Part shown: positions 47,587-59,399 of the stretch, piece after piece
How the letters are laid out: every line of letters begins with the position of its first letter
Numbering within the stretch: the first letter of the stretch is position 1
Source: Athripsodes cinereus
Taxonomy: Eukaryota > Arthropoda > Insecta > Trichoptera > Leptoceridae
Assembly (NCBI GenBank): GCA_947579605.1
Contig: OX388311.1
Coordinates: 23,438,951-23,502,950, forward strand
DNA: 64,000 nucleotides
Direction: 5' to 3'
The notes under the pieces: model-generated
What the model saw: the letters and a program-made list of their open reading frames with translations, nothing else
What the model was told of the DNA's origin: nothing
Databases searched by the model: none
Translations under genes and position numbers: made by a program

Positions 47587-48128
47587 TGTGGTGTTCTCAC
47601 TTTGGCGAATATCGCCAGGGTACCAAAATATCGCCAGCCATTTGAACCGTGTGAACAAAATGACAACTAGTCTGAAACGATGAAAACTAGTGAAAACGAT
47701 ATCGTCTCAAGTTGACCACCTTTCAATATTTTAATTTGGAGGAGCGATTCGCGCATGCGTAGATGTGCGCGGCGTCCATATCTATGGTAAAAACTTGATT
47801 ACCTATAAGTTTTATAATTTTTCACGCTTCATGATAGCTATAATCCTTGTTGTTGATTTGTGGCGTTTGTTTCCTTAATTAAAAGGCGCCTTATAACCTC
47901 TCTACTATAACATTTTCGACTAAAAATAAACACTTCGCGATCTCCATCTCGACGTCCGCCATTTTGAAAACAATGTCAAAATCAAAGCGCATCTGACAGA
48001 TCGTTTCTATATCGGTGAACTGTGTGAACAGGTGTGACGATCAATGGGTGTCCGGCAAATTTTTTTTTTTCGCCTGGCGATATATTTTGAAATTCGCCTG
48101 ACGACATTCGCCAAATGTGAACACCCCA
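47587..48128. mobile_element. MITE, about 542 bp, with imperfect terminal repeats
   Basis: The left end TGTGGTGTTCTCACTTTGGC (then GAATATCGCC) matches the reverse complement of the right end TGGGGTGTTCACATTTGGCG (then AATGTCGTC). GGCGA/TCGCC words are scattered inside both ends. The flanks read TTTA on the left and TAAT on the right, compatible with a TA duplication. No coding frame of note is present. Confidence 0.65.
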
Positions 48129-48234
48129 TAATAGTCTGGCCAAATCGATGTACAGTAAATATTAAATATATAAAAATATGTAGATATTGTCAAATAAAAA
48201 TAATACTGTTAGATTCAAGGTATTTTGCATGATT

Positions 48235-48330
48235 TATTATCTTCAATTCAGCGATGAGCAAGGATCTTTAATTCAACCCACCTGAATGTCTTGTTGACAC
48301 GTAGAAAACTGCTTGTATATTTTTTAAAAC
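48235..48330 (+). repeat. SINE-like family A fragment
   Basis: ATCTTCAATTCAGCGATGAG, then CCACCTGAATGTCTTGTTGA and CACGTAGAAAACTGCTTGTA, match the middle of the family. Confidence 0.6.
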
Positions 48331-48339
48331 ACAAACTAA

Positions 48340-49130
48340 TGTTTTTTCAAGTTAGTTAATAATAGGGTAATATTACCTAATTTATAGTTGTTATATTTTC
48401 ACTTAACTTATTAACCATTCTTTAAAGAAATAACATAATGTAAAAAGACTGTCAGGGTTTCTCCTAAAAATCTGCTTAATGAATTCAATTAAATCTCTTT
48501 GTGTAATATTATGTATATAAATTAATTATTAAAATATTGAAAACCGGTTTTTGAGCATGCGCACTAAGCGTGTACATTCACTTTGCATATAATTAATTAC
48601 ATTGAGTTTGTATTAGATCACTAATAAAAGTATTCAACAGGTGCATAATATTTTTGAAATTATCACCTGTTCTCATTATTAACTACTGACCAAAGAAAAT
48701 TTGTATCAATAAGTGATTGTTAAAGAACAAACTTTATTTTCATTACGGTACTACACAACACTTATCGACCATACAGCGACATATTGTGTAGGTGGATGTT
48801 GTTATAAATAATATGAGACTGTTACAAGACGAACAACAAACAAAACATACTGGCAGAATAATTGATGAGTAGAAATTGTAAAATGTCTCATTTCAAACAC
48901 GCATTTTGAATTGTTCTATGCGTATAAATTAGACCCTTCCTGTTGAAATCATAACTCATATTATGATTGTAGACGAGAGAAAGATCCCCTCCCCTTTCCT
49001 GTATTTTATTCTTGTCTCAAAACCTTCCGCAGTGTGACTCTCATAGCTTTATTCACAAAATCTAAATTCCAAGGATATTCTTTTTTGAACGAATGAATCA
49101 CAAATGTAAAAAATACTACTCCTACTATTA
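48340..49130. other. AT-rich non-coding sequence
   Basis: Nothing was recognised. Confidence 0.45.
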
Positions 49131-49131
49131 T

Positions 49132-49350
49132 TTTACCATTACGGTATATCCCACATGTGGGGAAGCCAACTGACCAGCTGCGTGTAATAATAATGCAAGC
49201 TTTCTTCTACGTGCCAACACAACAAAGACATTCAGGATGTGTGGCCAACCTCATCGCCGAATATAAGATGTAATATTTTTTTCGTCGAACAACTGCCTTT
49301 TACAGTACACTCGAAAACTTACGGAAAAGCATGAGATAGCAATATTTGCC
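49132..49350 (-). repeat. SINE-like family A copy, nearly full length
   Basis: TACCATTACGGTATATCCCA, GACATTCAGGATGTGTGGCC and CCTCATCGCCGAATATAAG lead to AACTGCCTTTTACAGTACAC and TCGAAAACTTACGGAAAAG on the printed strand. This copy helps to show that the family spans at least 210 bp. Confidence 0.8.
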
Positions 49351-49614
49351 GAGTGCTTCACGGAACGTCTAAAAAAATACAGAAAGCATTATCCTTAATA
49401 TCCTTAATATAATATATGATATTCATACAAAATATGCAGGTAAACAGATAAATAAATAAGATATATGTATATTTATATAAAAAAAAAGTAAATACCCCAT
49501 TCATCCTTCAACATGATAATCATTCAGTTTTATTAGGTCTATTTATAAATGTGATAAACTTTTTATTTACATTACACCTGTTTCAAGGAATCTTGATTAA
49601 AATAATCAAAAGAT

Positions 49615-49692
49615 ATTATTATTATTATTTGGATGATTTGTAAAGCGCCGTTTTGTGAAAAAAAAATCCACCTCAAGGGCGCTCAATTGAAT
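49615..49692 (-). repeat. LINE family D 3' end, inverted
   Basis: The printed strand (TTATTATTATTTGGATGATT, GTAAAGCGCCGTTTTGTG, CCACCTCAAGGGCGCTCA) is the reverse complement of the 3' end seen at 18345 and 61480. The (AAT)n run is its tail. Confidence 0.6.
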
Positions 49693-49699
49693 ACTATTT

Positions 49700-50275
49700 A
49701 GATAGTAATTTGTATAAAGAAGACCTTGAATGCGTCAGATTGTACAAATTTATTCAATTACTATTTCTTTTCATATAGATGTCACAAAAATGATTTGGAG
49801 ATAAAAAAAAACTTTTATGGTTGTAATAATATATTATTATGATTATCATTATGTAGACACTCGTTGACCATAGACAAGACAAGAGAAATATTTTTTCTGG
49901 TACCAGAAATAAGTCCTAAGGCAATATGTCGACCTCCTTTATAATCTGTGTACATATTAATAATAATGTATAAACATAATCTCACAGCGTCCGTTCGTAT
50001 GTTTGTAATATGTAGGTACTTTATAGACACTACCGTAATTGAATAAGACAGAAAAATAACACATTCTGTACAAGGTTTCATTCTTTGGGCAGATTTTCAG
50101 TTAAAAATATTATAATATAGAGATATTAATGTTATCGAATTTGTATGGGTATTGAATATATTGTTCTGCATTTTGTATCAAAACGTATCATTTTTATTTC
50201 ATGTTAAATTTAGTTTTAGCTATTTACTGGATTTTCTCACCAGCGTGAGTGAAGATACTAAGAATATTACTCATC
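49700..50275. other. AT-rich non-coding sequence
   Basis: Nothing was recognised. Confidence 0.45.
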
Positions 50276-50279
50276 AGCA

Positions 50280-50472
50280 GGGCTACTCTTGACACAATCT
50301 AAATACGATCTTAATCTATTCTTGATCTTAATCTTAAGACGCGCGAAGGGACTATGGTCAAACATTGCGCTACCGCTACCGCGAAATTGGTATGCACTTA
50401 TTTTTGATTAGTCACTTTGCGCGTCGGATGATTAAGATTGAGATCATATTTAGATTATGTCAATAGTAACCC
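50280..50472. mobile_element. 193-bp MITE with long imperfect terminal repeats
   Basis: The left 38 bases start GGGCTACTCTTGACACAATC. They match the reverse complement of the right end (GGGTTACTATTGACATAATC) at 33 of 38 positions by hand. The similarity goes on inward through GATCTTAATC and the inner GACGCGCGAA/TTGCGCGTC pair, so nearly the whole element could fold into one hairpin. No target-site duplication is evident and there is no coding capacity. Confidence 0.75.
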
Positions 50473-50479
50473 GATAACT

Positions 50480-52370
50480 CAACCAAGATAAGGTATCTGT
50501 TGAGTAAAATTCTTAATTTTTATTTTCAAGGGGAAGAAAAAAACATTATGTTATTTTCTTGATTACAATGTCCAGACTTTGTGTTTGTATGAAAACATTA
50601 ACAAATATAATGATAAAAACAAGACAATAACATAGCATAAATAAATTACAATTGTTTTACTGGATCACAGAATAAAATAAATATCTGAATCATGGTGTTG
50701 CCACTTTTTAGAAAACTTGTCACTTGGATGTTTATTTTCTTAGCAAAGCCGGGTGACACAACATTGGTCCTTAATATAAAATGACCAAGAAAACCGGTAC
50801 TGCGACTTTTGTAACATTACCAAAATATTCACTATTTGGTATGCATGTATTATTATTATTCAAATTTCGTAAATATGTTAATATTATTTTTCCACTTCTT
50901 TACTCACCAAAGAAATTATTTGAAGATGTTGCAAACTGATTGTAATTTATTATTTGCTATCATTATTTGACGATAAAGTCAAAGACGAAATATTGTAATA
51001 ATAATCATAAAAAACTAAACCTTGCTTCGATATACCTAACAGTGTAATAATATAGCGGTGGAAATGCCAAATTTATTAGAATATATGTTAAACAAATATT
51101 GCAGAAATCATTTGTATGGTGCTTTAGTAATATTTCATGAAAAGATTGGCCTTCCAAAATTAATATGCATTTTGTATCTATCAAAGGTGAGTTGATTTTG
51201 TATAAATAAAATCGATATGGCAACAAAAAGCGACCTGGCAACAAACACAACCCTGGATTCATGAAGATTTAAAATTAGAATATCACCTGGCAACTAAAAT
51301 AATAATTTGTTAATCAGAAATAATTAATATTTTTTCTACTAAACAATGAGTGCAATATAAGGCGTTGTGTTGCATTGATTACAAGCAAATTTACACAAAA
51401 ATACATATTATAGGTAATACAATCATACAATCAATATACGGACGTACTATTTTTTCCAACTAACCCGATAAAATAATTATTATTATATACTTCTTAAAAC
51501 CGACTCGGTTTGACAATGGATGCCCGAGCACATTCGAAAGTTCACCAAATAACTATGGATAAAAACATGTCTCGTCGCGAATAACTTATCAACAACAAAT
51601 ATACCTACGTATAGATGGAAAAATCGACGGTTTTTAGGCGACTAATGCTAGACATGTTCAAATGACCCAGTTAGGATTATTGTCTATAGATTCACAGATA
51701 TTACAGATTTTTAAAGAATGCATCAGCGCACAACGTTAGCTATTTAAGAGTTCATACCACCTGAGATCTACATCACAGTTCGAGGATAATAGTAAAACCG
51801 TGTATATTTATTTAATATAAGTTAGCTGTTTTGTTTAAATTTGATTCTCGTACGTTGCGGAAATCCATAATATTTAACAGTTGTGTACGCGATACTTAAT
51901 CACGATTTGACTCGGAAAGAATTTAACTTATGGATGCTTCAAAATCTAAAAGGTTACACAGCATAGCAGGTATCATCTTCAATATTATTATTAACTATAC
52001 AAAAAGCAAATATTATTGTAGGTGAAGTTATAGTATGTGAAGGATTCTATACTGAATATTATTATGTCATAGACAAGTTTGTGTGGGTCTCATGTGAATG
52101 AGAAATAATACAAATAATAATGCCAATATACATAACAAGTTTCATCTCGCAAAATGTCATCGGTCGTCTATATTACAAAATATACAATATTAAATAAGTA
52201 GGTACTAACATAAAACCCAGCTTCGCTTAGGGAATAAATACTTATTTAATAAAAGAGGTATAATTACGTATCAACTTAAAAAAAAACACTGTAGGAATTT
52301 GGGAAGGACATTCATAACAAAACCCTATGGCTAATGTGATAGATTTTTTATAGTTAGATAGATTGTTTGT
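50480..52370. other. AT-rich non-coding sequence
   Basis: A family B scrap (TTTTTTCCAACTAACCCG) lies at about 51448-51467. The patch 51500-51640 is less AT-rich but unassigned. No exon was seen. Confidence 0.4.
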
Positions 52371-52479
52371 CAAGCTAGGTAGATAAAAATATGCCTCGAA
52401 CCATATAATGCTCAGAGAAAAGTTCCACGCTCTGAGGTTGATTATGACAGGAGAAATAGAGGGACGCTGAGGGGCTGGC

Positions 52480-52600
52480 AGAAGGCAGACATCGTGGCTG
52501 CGCAATATATGAGACAAGACTGGAATGAGAGGTGTGAAGGAGTTGTTCCAGACAGCGCAGGACCGAGAAACTAATGCTCGCTAATGCCGGGAGAACCAGA
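52480..52600 (+). pseudogene. Possible LINE reverse-transcriptase tail, degraded
   Basis: One frame reads VKELFQTAQDRETNAR before a stop, with basic and tryptophan-containing segments upstream in other frames. This resembles the end of an insect non-LTR ORF2 broken by indels. GC content is higher than the flanks (52420-52620). The call rests on the AQDRE-type helix alone. Confidence 0.35.
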
Positions 52601-52639
52601 CAGGGCACTTGCAGAAGAAAAAGAATCAAAGTATAATAT

Positions 52640-54750
52640 GTTAAGAATAATGATATTATCTATTTATAAGCAACTTTTCTGAAATATAAAAAAAAGATAG
52701 CGACATCATGTTAATTATTTTTGCTTTGATAATTTTTTTCTTCAGCAGAACATATCAAATATAAAAACATACATATTAACAAATGGACTAAAATATTTAT
52801 GCGGGATTTATAAGTAATATTGTATCCACTGCATGTGTGTGCGTGTTTGTGTTGAGGTTGTCCGCTTGGTAACTGTTTCGTCAAAGGTGAAAGGTACACA
52901 CACTACATAGTGTCATCAATGATGAAACTATCACAGGTGTAGCAAGATCAATGATAATAGTATATTATTATAATTGTTATTTACTTAGACTCAAAACATT
53001 CTTTATTTACACAGACAATTTAATCAATCAAACTAGTTACCACAATGCAATAAAAATGTCTATCACGCGTTGAGAAAGATCTAGGACAAAAAAATACACA
53101 TTATTTATTTGGAAAGCATACAATAATAATTGTTCATTCAAATAAATTACATAAACTGTGCTTGTTTTCAATATAGGTGACATACTTCCTTGATGGAGTC
53201 TTTTTTACATGTTGGTTTAAAAAAACTTTTTTTTACATGACGTTTGAAAATTTGCAGAAAAGAATAAGGAACCTAATCTTTGCCGGAGCTGCACGAAATT
53301 TTATCCACGTGCAATATAATACGAGTAATTATGATACTTTAATGTGTAAAAATTTTCTATTATTCTATTAAATAGATATTATCTTTTGCCATAAGCAAAT
53401 TTCTTTGTTTGCAGAGTATCATATATCACTGTACGATAAGTTTAATATCTTCGGACTATCAGAATCAAATTAAATTTATATGTTATGTATTTACGATTTA
53501 TTATGTAGTCATTTATTTTTCCCCAATAGCTACTGACTTTTTTAGCTGATGGCCTTGTGAGAGGAATTTATTATGGCTTCTTTTATTATTATCGACAAAA
53601 ATGTATTTATTAGTTTTTCAATTATATTACTTTACAATTAATGAAATCCTTCACTTGTTTCCATAACCGTTTGGTCATTAAGTTTCTGATCACCTACTGT
53701 GAGATGAATATTTGAAAATAACCGTTTGAGAGAGGTATGAAAGAAAATAACATTAATAGCTTTAAAATAACATTAAGATTAGAAGGAAAATGGGGTTTCA
53801 GCAGAAGGTTAGCATCATGATATTATGATATCTGCAAATGGACAGGTTTCCGAAAAGTGAAGGTGCTTTTTGCCCTTGCAGGATACACAGACACATTCAC
53901 CCAAGTGTTATTCGACATTGAGGATATCTGACATGGCATAAGAAGAAGAATAATGATTTTCTTTAATTCTTGATATTATGTTTTTGATATTAGGTCCTGG
54001 ATGACACAATTTTTTATAATGCATCGCTCCTATAACATAACATCGAAGTTAGACTGATAATTATGTCAAAGAAAGAGGTCATTAAATTACCACAGATTGA
54101 ATAAATTACAAATTTCCAATTGTTCGTGTATTGAATATCTATGAAAATAAATTTAGAATGAGCTTTCTTAAAGATCAAGTAATTTCTAGGAAAGGAGCAA
54201 GATCGACTCTACTCCATATTAAACGGCGAATGAATTATAAACAAACATTGCAGAAAATGTTTGTATTTGTAAAATATTATGGGAATAACTTTTATTTCTT
54301 TCTATAACTATAAATGTTAATATTTTAGAGCCCGTACAAGATCGATTAATTTTTATAATATTAAACGTGAAAATTTTGCATTAATTCTGGCTTTTATTTA
54401 CATTGCCCAGACTAGGTATAAAACCAGAGTTTGTATATTTACGACCGCAACATATTTTAATATAGTACACGTATAATAAGCCTGATTATCATTACAGGTG
54501 AGGTTATTTATGGTGTTTTCATTTTCTCGTTCCTTTCCATTTCAATTTAACACCCGTTACTCGATTAAGATAATAATAACATTATGAACATTATTGATAT
54601 AATCCATTTAGAAATTATTATAGTCCGTTTGTATGTTTTTCTATGAGTTGTAATTTTAAATATATAAAATTATTTTCGATGTATAGGAGCTCCCATATTT
54701 TTTGACCAACACGAGAAATTAATATTACACGCATAGAGTAAGTTTATTAC
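52640..54750. other. AT-rich non-coding sequence
   Basis: No exon was recognised. The frame at 53177-53371 is open for 64 codons but resembles nothing I know. Confidence 0.4.
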
Positions 54751-54754
54751 CGTA

Positions 54755-54992
54755 GATTCTTCAGTAAATACCTACTAAGTTTCCCACTCATTTTTTTAAG
54801 TTTTGATGTGTTCTGTTCTGGCAGGTATTCATGTTTAAAACGTTTGTCGACTCAAGCCTAACGATAAGGTATTTACCCATTTTGAATGTCTGTATTTTTC
54901 ATGATACGGAGAGGACGACTTGTATTTTCATTTTTCGCAGTAAATCTACTGGTTACCTCATATACGAGTACAAGAATAGCCGTGATGGAAGA
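54755..54992 (+). repeat. SINE-like family A copy, diverged
   Basis: CCCATTTTGAATGTCTGTAT, ATGATACGGAGAGGACGAC, CTACTGGTTACCTCATATAC and TAGCCGTGATGG follow the family order to its 3' end. Confidence 0.65.
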
Positions 54993-54999
54993 GACAGGT

Positions 55000-56575
55000 A
55001 GAAATACTATTATTGTTCATGGATCCATAAAAGAATTTTTAACTTTTTTTCTTAGTCTGTAGCAATACGTAATTTTAAGAATATAGTTTGTAAGAATATT
55101 GACGTAGTCAGGAGTGCCTTAAAGTGAGTATCTCCTCCAAATGACGTTAACGGTTTTGTTTAGGGAGGATTTTGTCGGGGGGTGTTCCTCTGGCAAACCC
55201 TGAGCTCTCCCTTGAAATCATAAAAAAATGTTTTGTTGAGTCTGAATGATATAAGAGCTCTGTTCTTGAAACATCCAGGGGAAAGTGGTGGGTATAATCC
55301 ATATTATATTTTTTCTTAGTAAGGTGTTTTAAACATTAAAACAGAAGATTTCTATATATGGTTGATGAAGTCGCCTTCAAAAGCTAGTATGTTAATAGTA
55401 CATACCTAGTACCTATACTGGCCGTCTACTCGACTATACTTACTTCGTTCCGGTTGAAGAATATGAAAAGTGCAAGTGGTTCTCATTATCTTATTATTAT
55501 TACTATATTATACATACAGACAGACAGACATAAGAATTTACCTTTATTTTAATAATGTACATGCATAATGTAATTAATAGCAATTTCGTTTACAAATAAT
55601 ATCATATTATTTACTTATAGAGCTTATGCAAATTGTTCATAGGTATATTTTATTTATTCAAGAGTTTTATGGGAAAATTAAATTTTATTATATAAAAATT
55701 ACTTTTACACTTTTTTCATAGCCGTGGGCCATTGTTGCATATCATATTTAGCGATTCAGATTCTCCCAATCATGGTACTCCTTTACGATAATCTAAAAAA
55801 AAAAACATTCTATTTCAGTTATTGAACATATCCATTTTTATGATTTTCTGCGGCCTTCTATCTGGATCTGGATGGATGGAGCACTATCTCCAGCGATATT
55901 CTTTACATCATTCAACTACCTAGCCTGAAGCTTCCCCTGTCTATTCTCTGTCACCACTTCAGAATTTTTTAAATCCTTTTTAAATCTAAGTAACTAGCAA
56001 TGTTTCCTGCCTAGTTCTATTTAAGGGCGACTTTGCGTAATTAATTTCACTATGAATTTGCAATATTGATGTTTTATAGGTTGTATTTCAATGCACTCCC
56101 TGGTGTTAATTTCTATATAACTTCATTTATACGAATAATATACCATACATTAAAAAAACAATGAAAACTGCATATAATATACATATATACAATACGATAC
56201 AAAAAGAGATAGATAGATAGTATCGCAACAAATACATGTAAAAAAATAACAATAACAATTATCCTTGAGTACAAAGAGTTTGTATATTTTATTTCGTTCG
56301 TGGTTTATTTTTAATGTACATAGGTATAAGGTATCATAAAAATCGCTGTGATTCATAAATAGATAACAAGAATAAAAAATAACAATTTATCATACGCGTA
56401 GTTGTCGTTATAGGTACACCTACTAAAATAATTATACATTTTAATAATATATCACGTCTGCATGGACAGTAATTATCATAAAACAGTGTAATTTTAGAAT
56501 TATCAGAGTCCGTTCGTATGTGTTTATATACACATGTTTGTGTATATGAGGTGTACGAGTAGGTATATTATTAAG
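55000..56575. other. AT-rich non-coding sequence
   Basis: Nothing gene-like was recognised. The patch 55080-55290 is less AT-rich but has no long frame. Confidence 0.4.
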
Positions 56576-56591
56576 TAATATTCTTAATTGT

Positions 56592-56742
56592 TGAAGGGTG
56601 TTTGTGTTAACTTCAATTTTTGTAAAGGACATTATACTGATTCATTACTCTTGAGAATGCCCATTGAAGTGGGCGAAAACGTTAGAGTTTAAATAAATTA
56701 TAGTGAAAATATAACAGTGTTTTAATTATTTATAAGTTATTA
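56592..56742 (+). mobile_element. Retroposed fragment with hammerhead-like motif and 15-bp flanking repeats
   Basis: AATATTCTTAATTGT occurs at 56577-56591 and again at 56743-56757, exactly bracketing 151 bp, as a target-site duplication would. The insert carries CTTGAGAATG, then GCCCA, TTGAAG, TGGGC and GAAAACGTT at about 56649-56680. This has the same layout as the motif at 20798, with two changes in the CTGATGA part. It ends TAGTGAAAATATAACAGTG, then TTTTAATTAT, matching the outer arm of the 20694-20888 palindrome. It therefore looks like a 5'-truncated copy of the same family, placed here by retroposition. Confidence 0.7.
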
Positions 56743-56844
56743 AATATTCTTAATTGTAAAAATACAGCAAAATGCGAAAACAACGTTAAATATATTATAT
56801 TGATTGTATTTAATTTGCATGTATACCTTTTATGTATCTAATTG

Positions 56845-56889
56845 TTTTTTATCAATGTACAGTAAAGAATGAATAAATAAATAAATTAA
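56845..56889 (+). repeat. Retroposon 3' tail, family B-like
   Basis: TCAATGTACAGTAAAGAATG followed by an (AAAT)n tail matches the complement of the block at 26245-26275. It lies just before the left end of the piggyBac element. Confidence 0.5.
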
Positions 56890-56927
56890 TCTAAACAAGA
56901 GATATGTAAAGTACTTTGTTATGTTAA

Positions 56928-58805
56928 CCCTTCATTTTATGATTTTTTATTTGAGTTTTTAAAAAATACCTTATGAATACTGTAACTGAGTAGAATCTGG
57001 GAAAAATAGTAAAAAATTTTTTTTTTCGTTATTTACCATTTTTATTATAAAAAAGGGGTGTGTAGCAAATCTGCTACAACATGGACATGTAGTACCTACT
57101 GAAGTAATTGAACCAATCTATTTAGTATGAAATTTGGTGGAACAATTTTTTTCTTTATTTAGACATAAATAAACTCCACACTTGGAACACTTTATGAAGC
57201 TAAATCCTTTGCATCCAGGCAACTTGCACGTTTGCCTTGGATTTACGTGACTTGGCCAATGTGATAATTCGTCGACTCTGATGTTCATTGGTGGTGTACT
57301 GGCTGCTGGTTCCTTATGTCGCTTTATTTCGATTAAATTTTCTATGTCACTGGGTCTACCTCTTTTCCTGGACTGGAAAGATCCCATCAAACATATACAT
57401 TTTGCCACTTTTGTTCAAAACTCCCACAAAGACATGGAAACGGGAATTCCAAGTTGACTTTGTGCTCTACGAAAAAGCAACCAAACATCTATTAAGTGGC
57501 AAAATACTCTAAAATACCACTTTTTTGACCGTAAAGGAATACAATATCGCCCTTTGCGATTGTCAAGTAAGTCCACCCCGTCCATATGGGCGTTATACTC
57601 CTTTATTATATTGGGACAGTCTATTTCAATCGTCTGCTTTGTCTTTCGGTCAAACCACTTGACAGCACTTTTTGGTGTTTCTCCAGTATAAGTGGACAGA
57701 AATGTTACCGGTGTGTTGTCTAACCAAGAAACATTAGAGACAAATACTCCTTCAATATTGGCAACATATTCTTCTGACGTGCTCCTCGACAGTTTTTAAA
57801 ATTTGGCGTCTTCCATCAATTTACAATTAGGAATTCTGTTTCTCCTAACGGTTCCCAACATATAAATACCTTGCTGAGCCATATATGCCACAAGTGGTAG
57901 TGACATATAATAATCATCACAATATATTGTAAAGTTTACATGCTTATCCACAACTCTGAGCAGTGTGATGACATTTCCACTGGCTCCGATGTCAGGTTCA
58001 TTATTCAGTCGTCTGTTGAAATGATTTTCTACGCCGGTATAAAGCCAAACGATCTTGGTCCATTTGTAATTTTTTTGTCCACAAAATATTTCTTAGTGTA
58101 ACTTTCCCTAGAACCGTTAAAGTTGAAGACTGAACATTAATTGTTTGTTCATCCCATTCCTGCCCTACAGAATTATCCGTTACAAAAATTTCTTCCTTTC
58201 CTGGAATGATATCAGTTTCCAATACACATTTTTCATCAGAATCCGCATCAAAATCATTTTTAACTATCCTCAAATCTTTCTAAAAATTCCATCAACTCCT
58301 TCTCTGTTAATGGCTGAAGTTTTTTATTCTCCATCCAATAAAAAAATCAAGTAATATGAAATATCAGATTATCCACTACACTGTCATATTTGACAAAATA
58401 TGTGGTACTACTAATGCATGATGTAGCAAATCTGATACAATGCTAAAAATCTAGTTTTTGTGTATAAAATATCAAAACTATTTCAAAATACTTTAAATAT
58501 CAGTTAAATACATACCATAACATGTAGAAATATTTTTTTTAGAAGTAAAAAACGTTAAAAATGTGTATATTTTGGCAAAATTAATCGACCTCACAGGTAC
58601 CACACTACAACATCCAATGACAGATACTAAGTGCTTTATTTTTGCTACTAGTACCACCCTCAATAGTTGACTAATGAAACATTTGTACAGAATAGAGTGT
58701 GTATCAGTAATGTTACAATATGAAAAGGTGACTTTCGCTTTTTCTCTGGTATATTTATGTGTTTTTTATGTTTGTAGAATTTCTGCTACACCATGAAATG
58801 AAGGG
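56928..58805 (-). mobile_element. Decayed piggyBac-like element
   Basis: The left end, directly after TTAA at 56924-56927, is CCCTTCATTTTATGA. The reverse complement of the right end is CCCTTCATTTCATGG (58791-58805). TTTTAAAA follows the right end, so the expected second TTAA is mutated or offset by two bases. TGTAGCAAATCTGCTACA at 57061-57078 and related words at 58432 and 58774 form internal inverted repeats. At about 1.88 kb it is shorter than an intact element, and the transposase inside is broken. Confidence 0.8.
57118..58334 (-). pseudogene. piggyBac transposase, frameshifted and internally deleted
   Basis: The reading runs leftwards from an ATG at 58334 (MENKKLQPLTEKELMEFLER) and hits a stop after 24 codons. 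An overlapping frame continues the acidic N-terminal region (58273-58001). A third frame then gives HFNRRLNNEPDIGASGN, NFTIYCDDYYMSLPLVAY and IYMLGTVRRNRIPNCKL, the piggyBac core around the last catalytic aspartate. Next comes YNAHMDGVDLLD near 57580. The last part has RKRGRPSD and a cysteine-rich end (CKLPGCKGF, CSKCGVYLCL), the C-terminal zinc-binding domain. The segment between the N-terminal region and the core, with the earlier catalytic aspartates, is missing. It cannot make active enzyme. Confidence 0.85.
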
Positions 58806-58809
58806 TTTT

Positions 58810-59190
58810 AAAACGCTTTTACTAGTAACGCCTAGATTTAAGTTTTTCATACCCTCGTCTTTTGAACGTGTTCTTTCTGATTGGTTTTGCCTTCTGGTTT
58901 GTTCTGAAACAGTAAAATTGTACATAACATATCTACCGACAAAGATTATAATATCACTGTTTTGTTTAAACCATATCGGAAATATAAAATCAAATCTCAA
59001 TTTTTAATTATTATTTTCATAGAATTTTATTTCATTTTTATCACAACGTTAGATGAAAATATTTTTATGAAAGTTCGCTTTAAAAGTTAGTACCTAGTCA
59101 AAAGTTTTTCCCAGTTAAATTACTATTTTTTAGAGAAAGGTGCTAAAGTTTCAAAGTGTTTTTTTTGTGTCAGTTTCACGATTAATCTCT
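58810..59190. other. AT-rich non-coding sequence
   Basis: Nothing was recognised. Confidence 0.45.
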
Positions 59191-59198
59191 GCGCTTAC

Positions 59199-59361
59199 AT
59201 CAGGTTTCATCATCATCTTTGTCAGTCCCTCAATACTGAGCATCGTGACCATGATGCCTCGTTCCATGACCATGACCATCTGTCTCGATCTCAAACGATC
59301 CTCCAACATGTACAGGATCCCATGCAGTGAGATCTGTCCTTTATTTGGTCGCTCCATCTTG
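59199..59361 (-). other. Candidate exon or inserted coding fragment, unassigned
   Basis: This 163-bp stretch is far less AT-rich than its flanks. On the minus strand it gives 54 open codons including MERPNKGQISLHGILYMLED and RLRSRQMVMVMERGIMVTML. AG precedes it and GTAAGC follows it, so it could be an internal exon. The upstream pyrimidine tract is weak. It is also bracketed by a 12-bp direct repeat, TACATCAGGTTT, at 59196-59207 and 59366-59377. That raises the alternative of an inserted fragment with a target-site duplication. I do not recognise the protein. Confidence 0.35.
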
Positions 59362-59399
59362 CTGATACATCAGGTTTAAAACTAGTATTATAAATATGT

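Noticed and set aside
47080..47666. Overlapping 140- and 112-residue frames on opposite strands
   Set aside because: AT-driven composition, no recognisable domain and no splice support. The minus frame runs into the MITE at 47587.
53177..53371. 64-residue frame thought to be a transposase fragment
   Set aside because: No conserved motif could be matched and the flanks lack terminal repeats.
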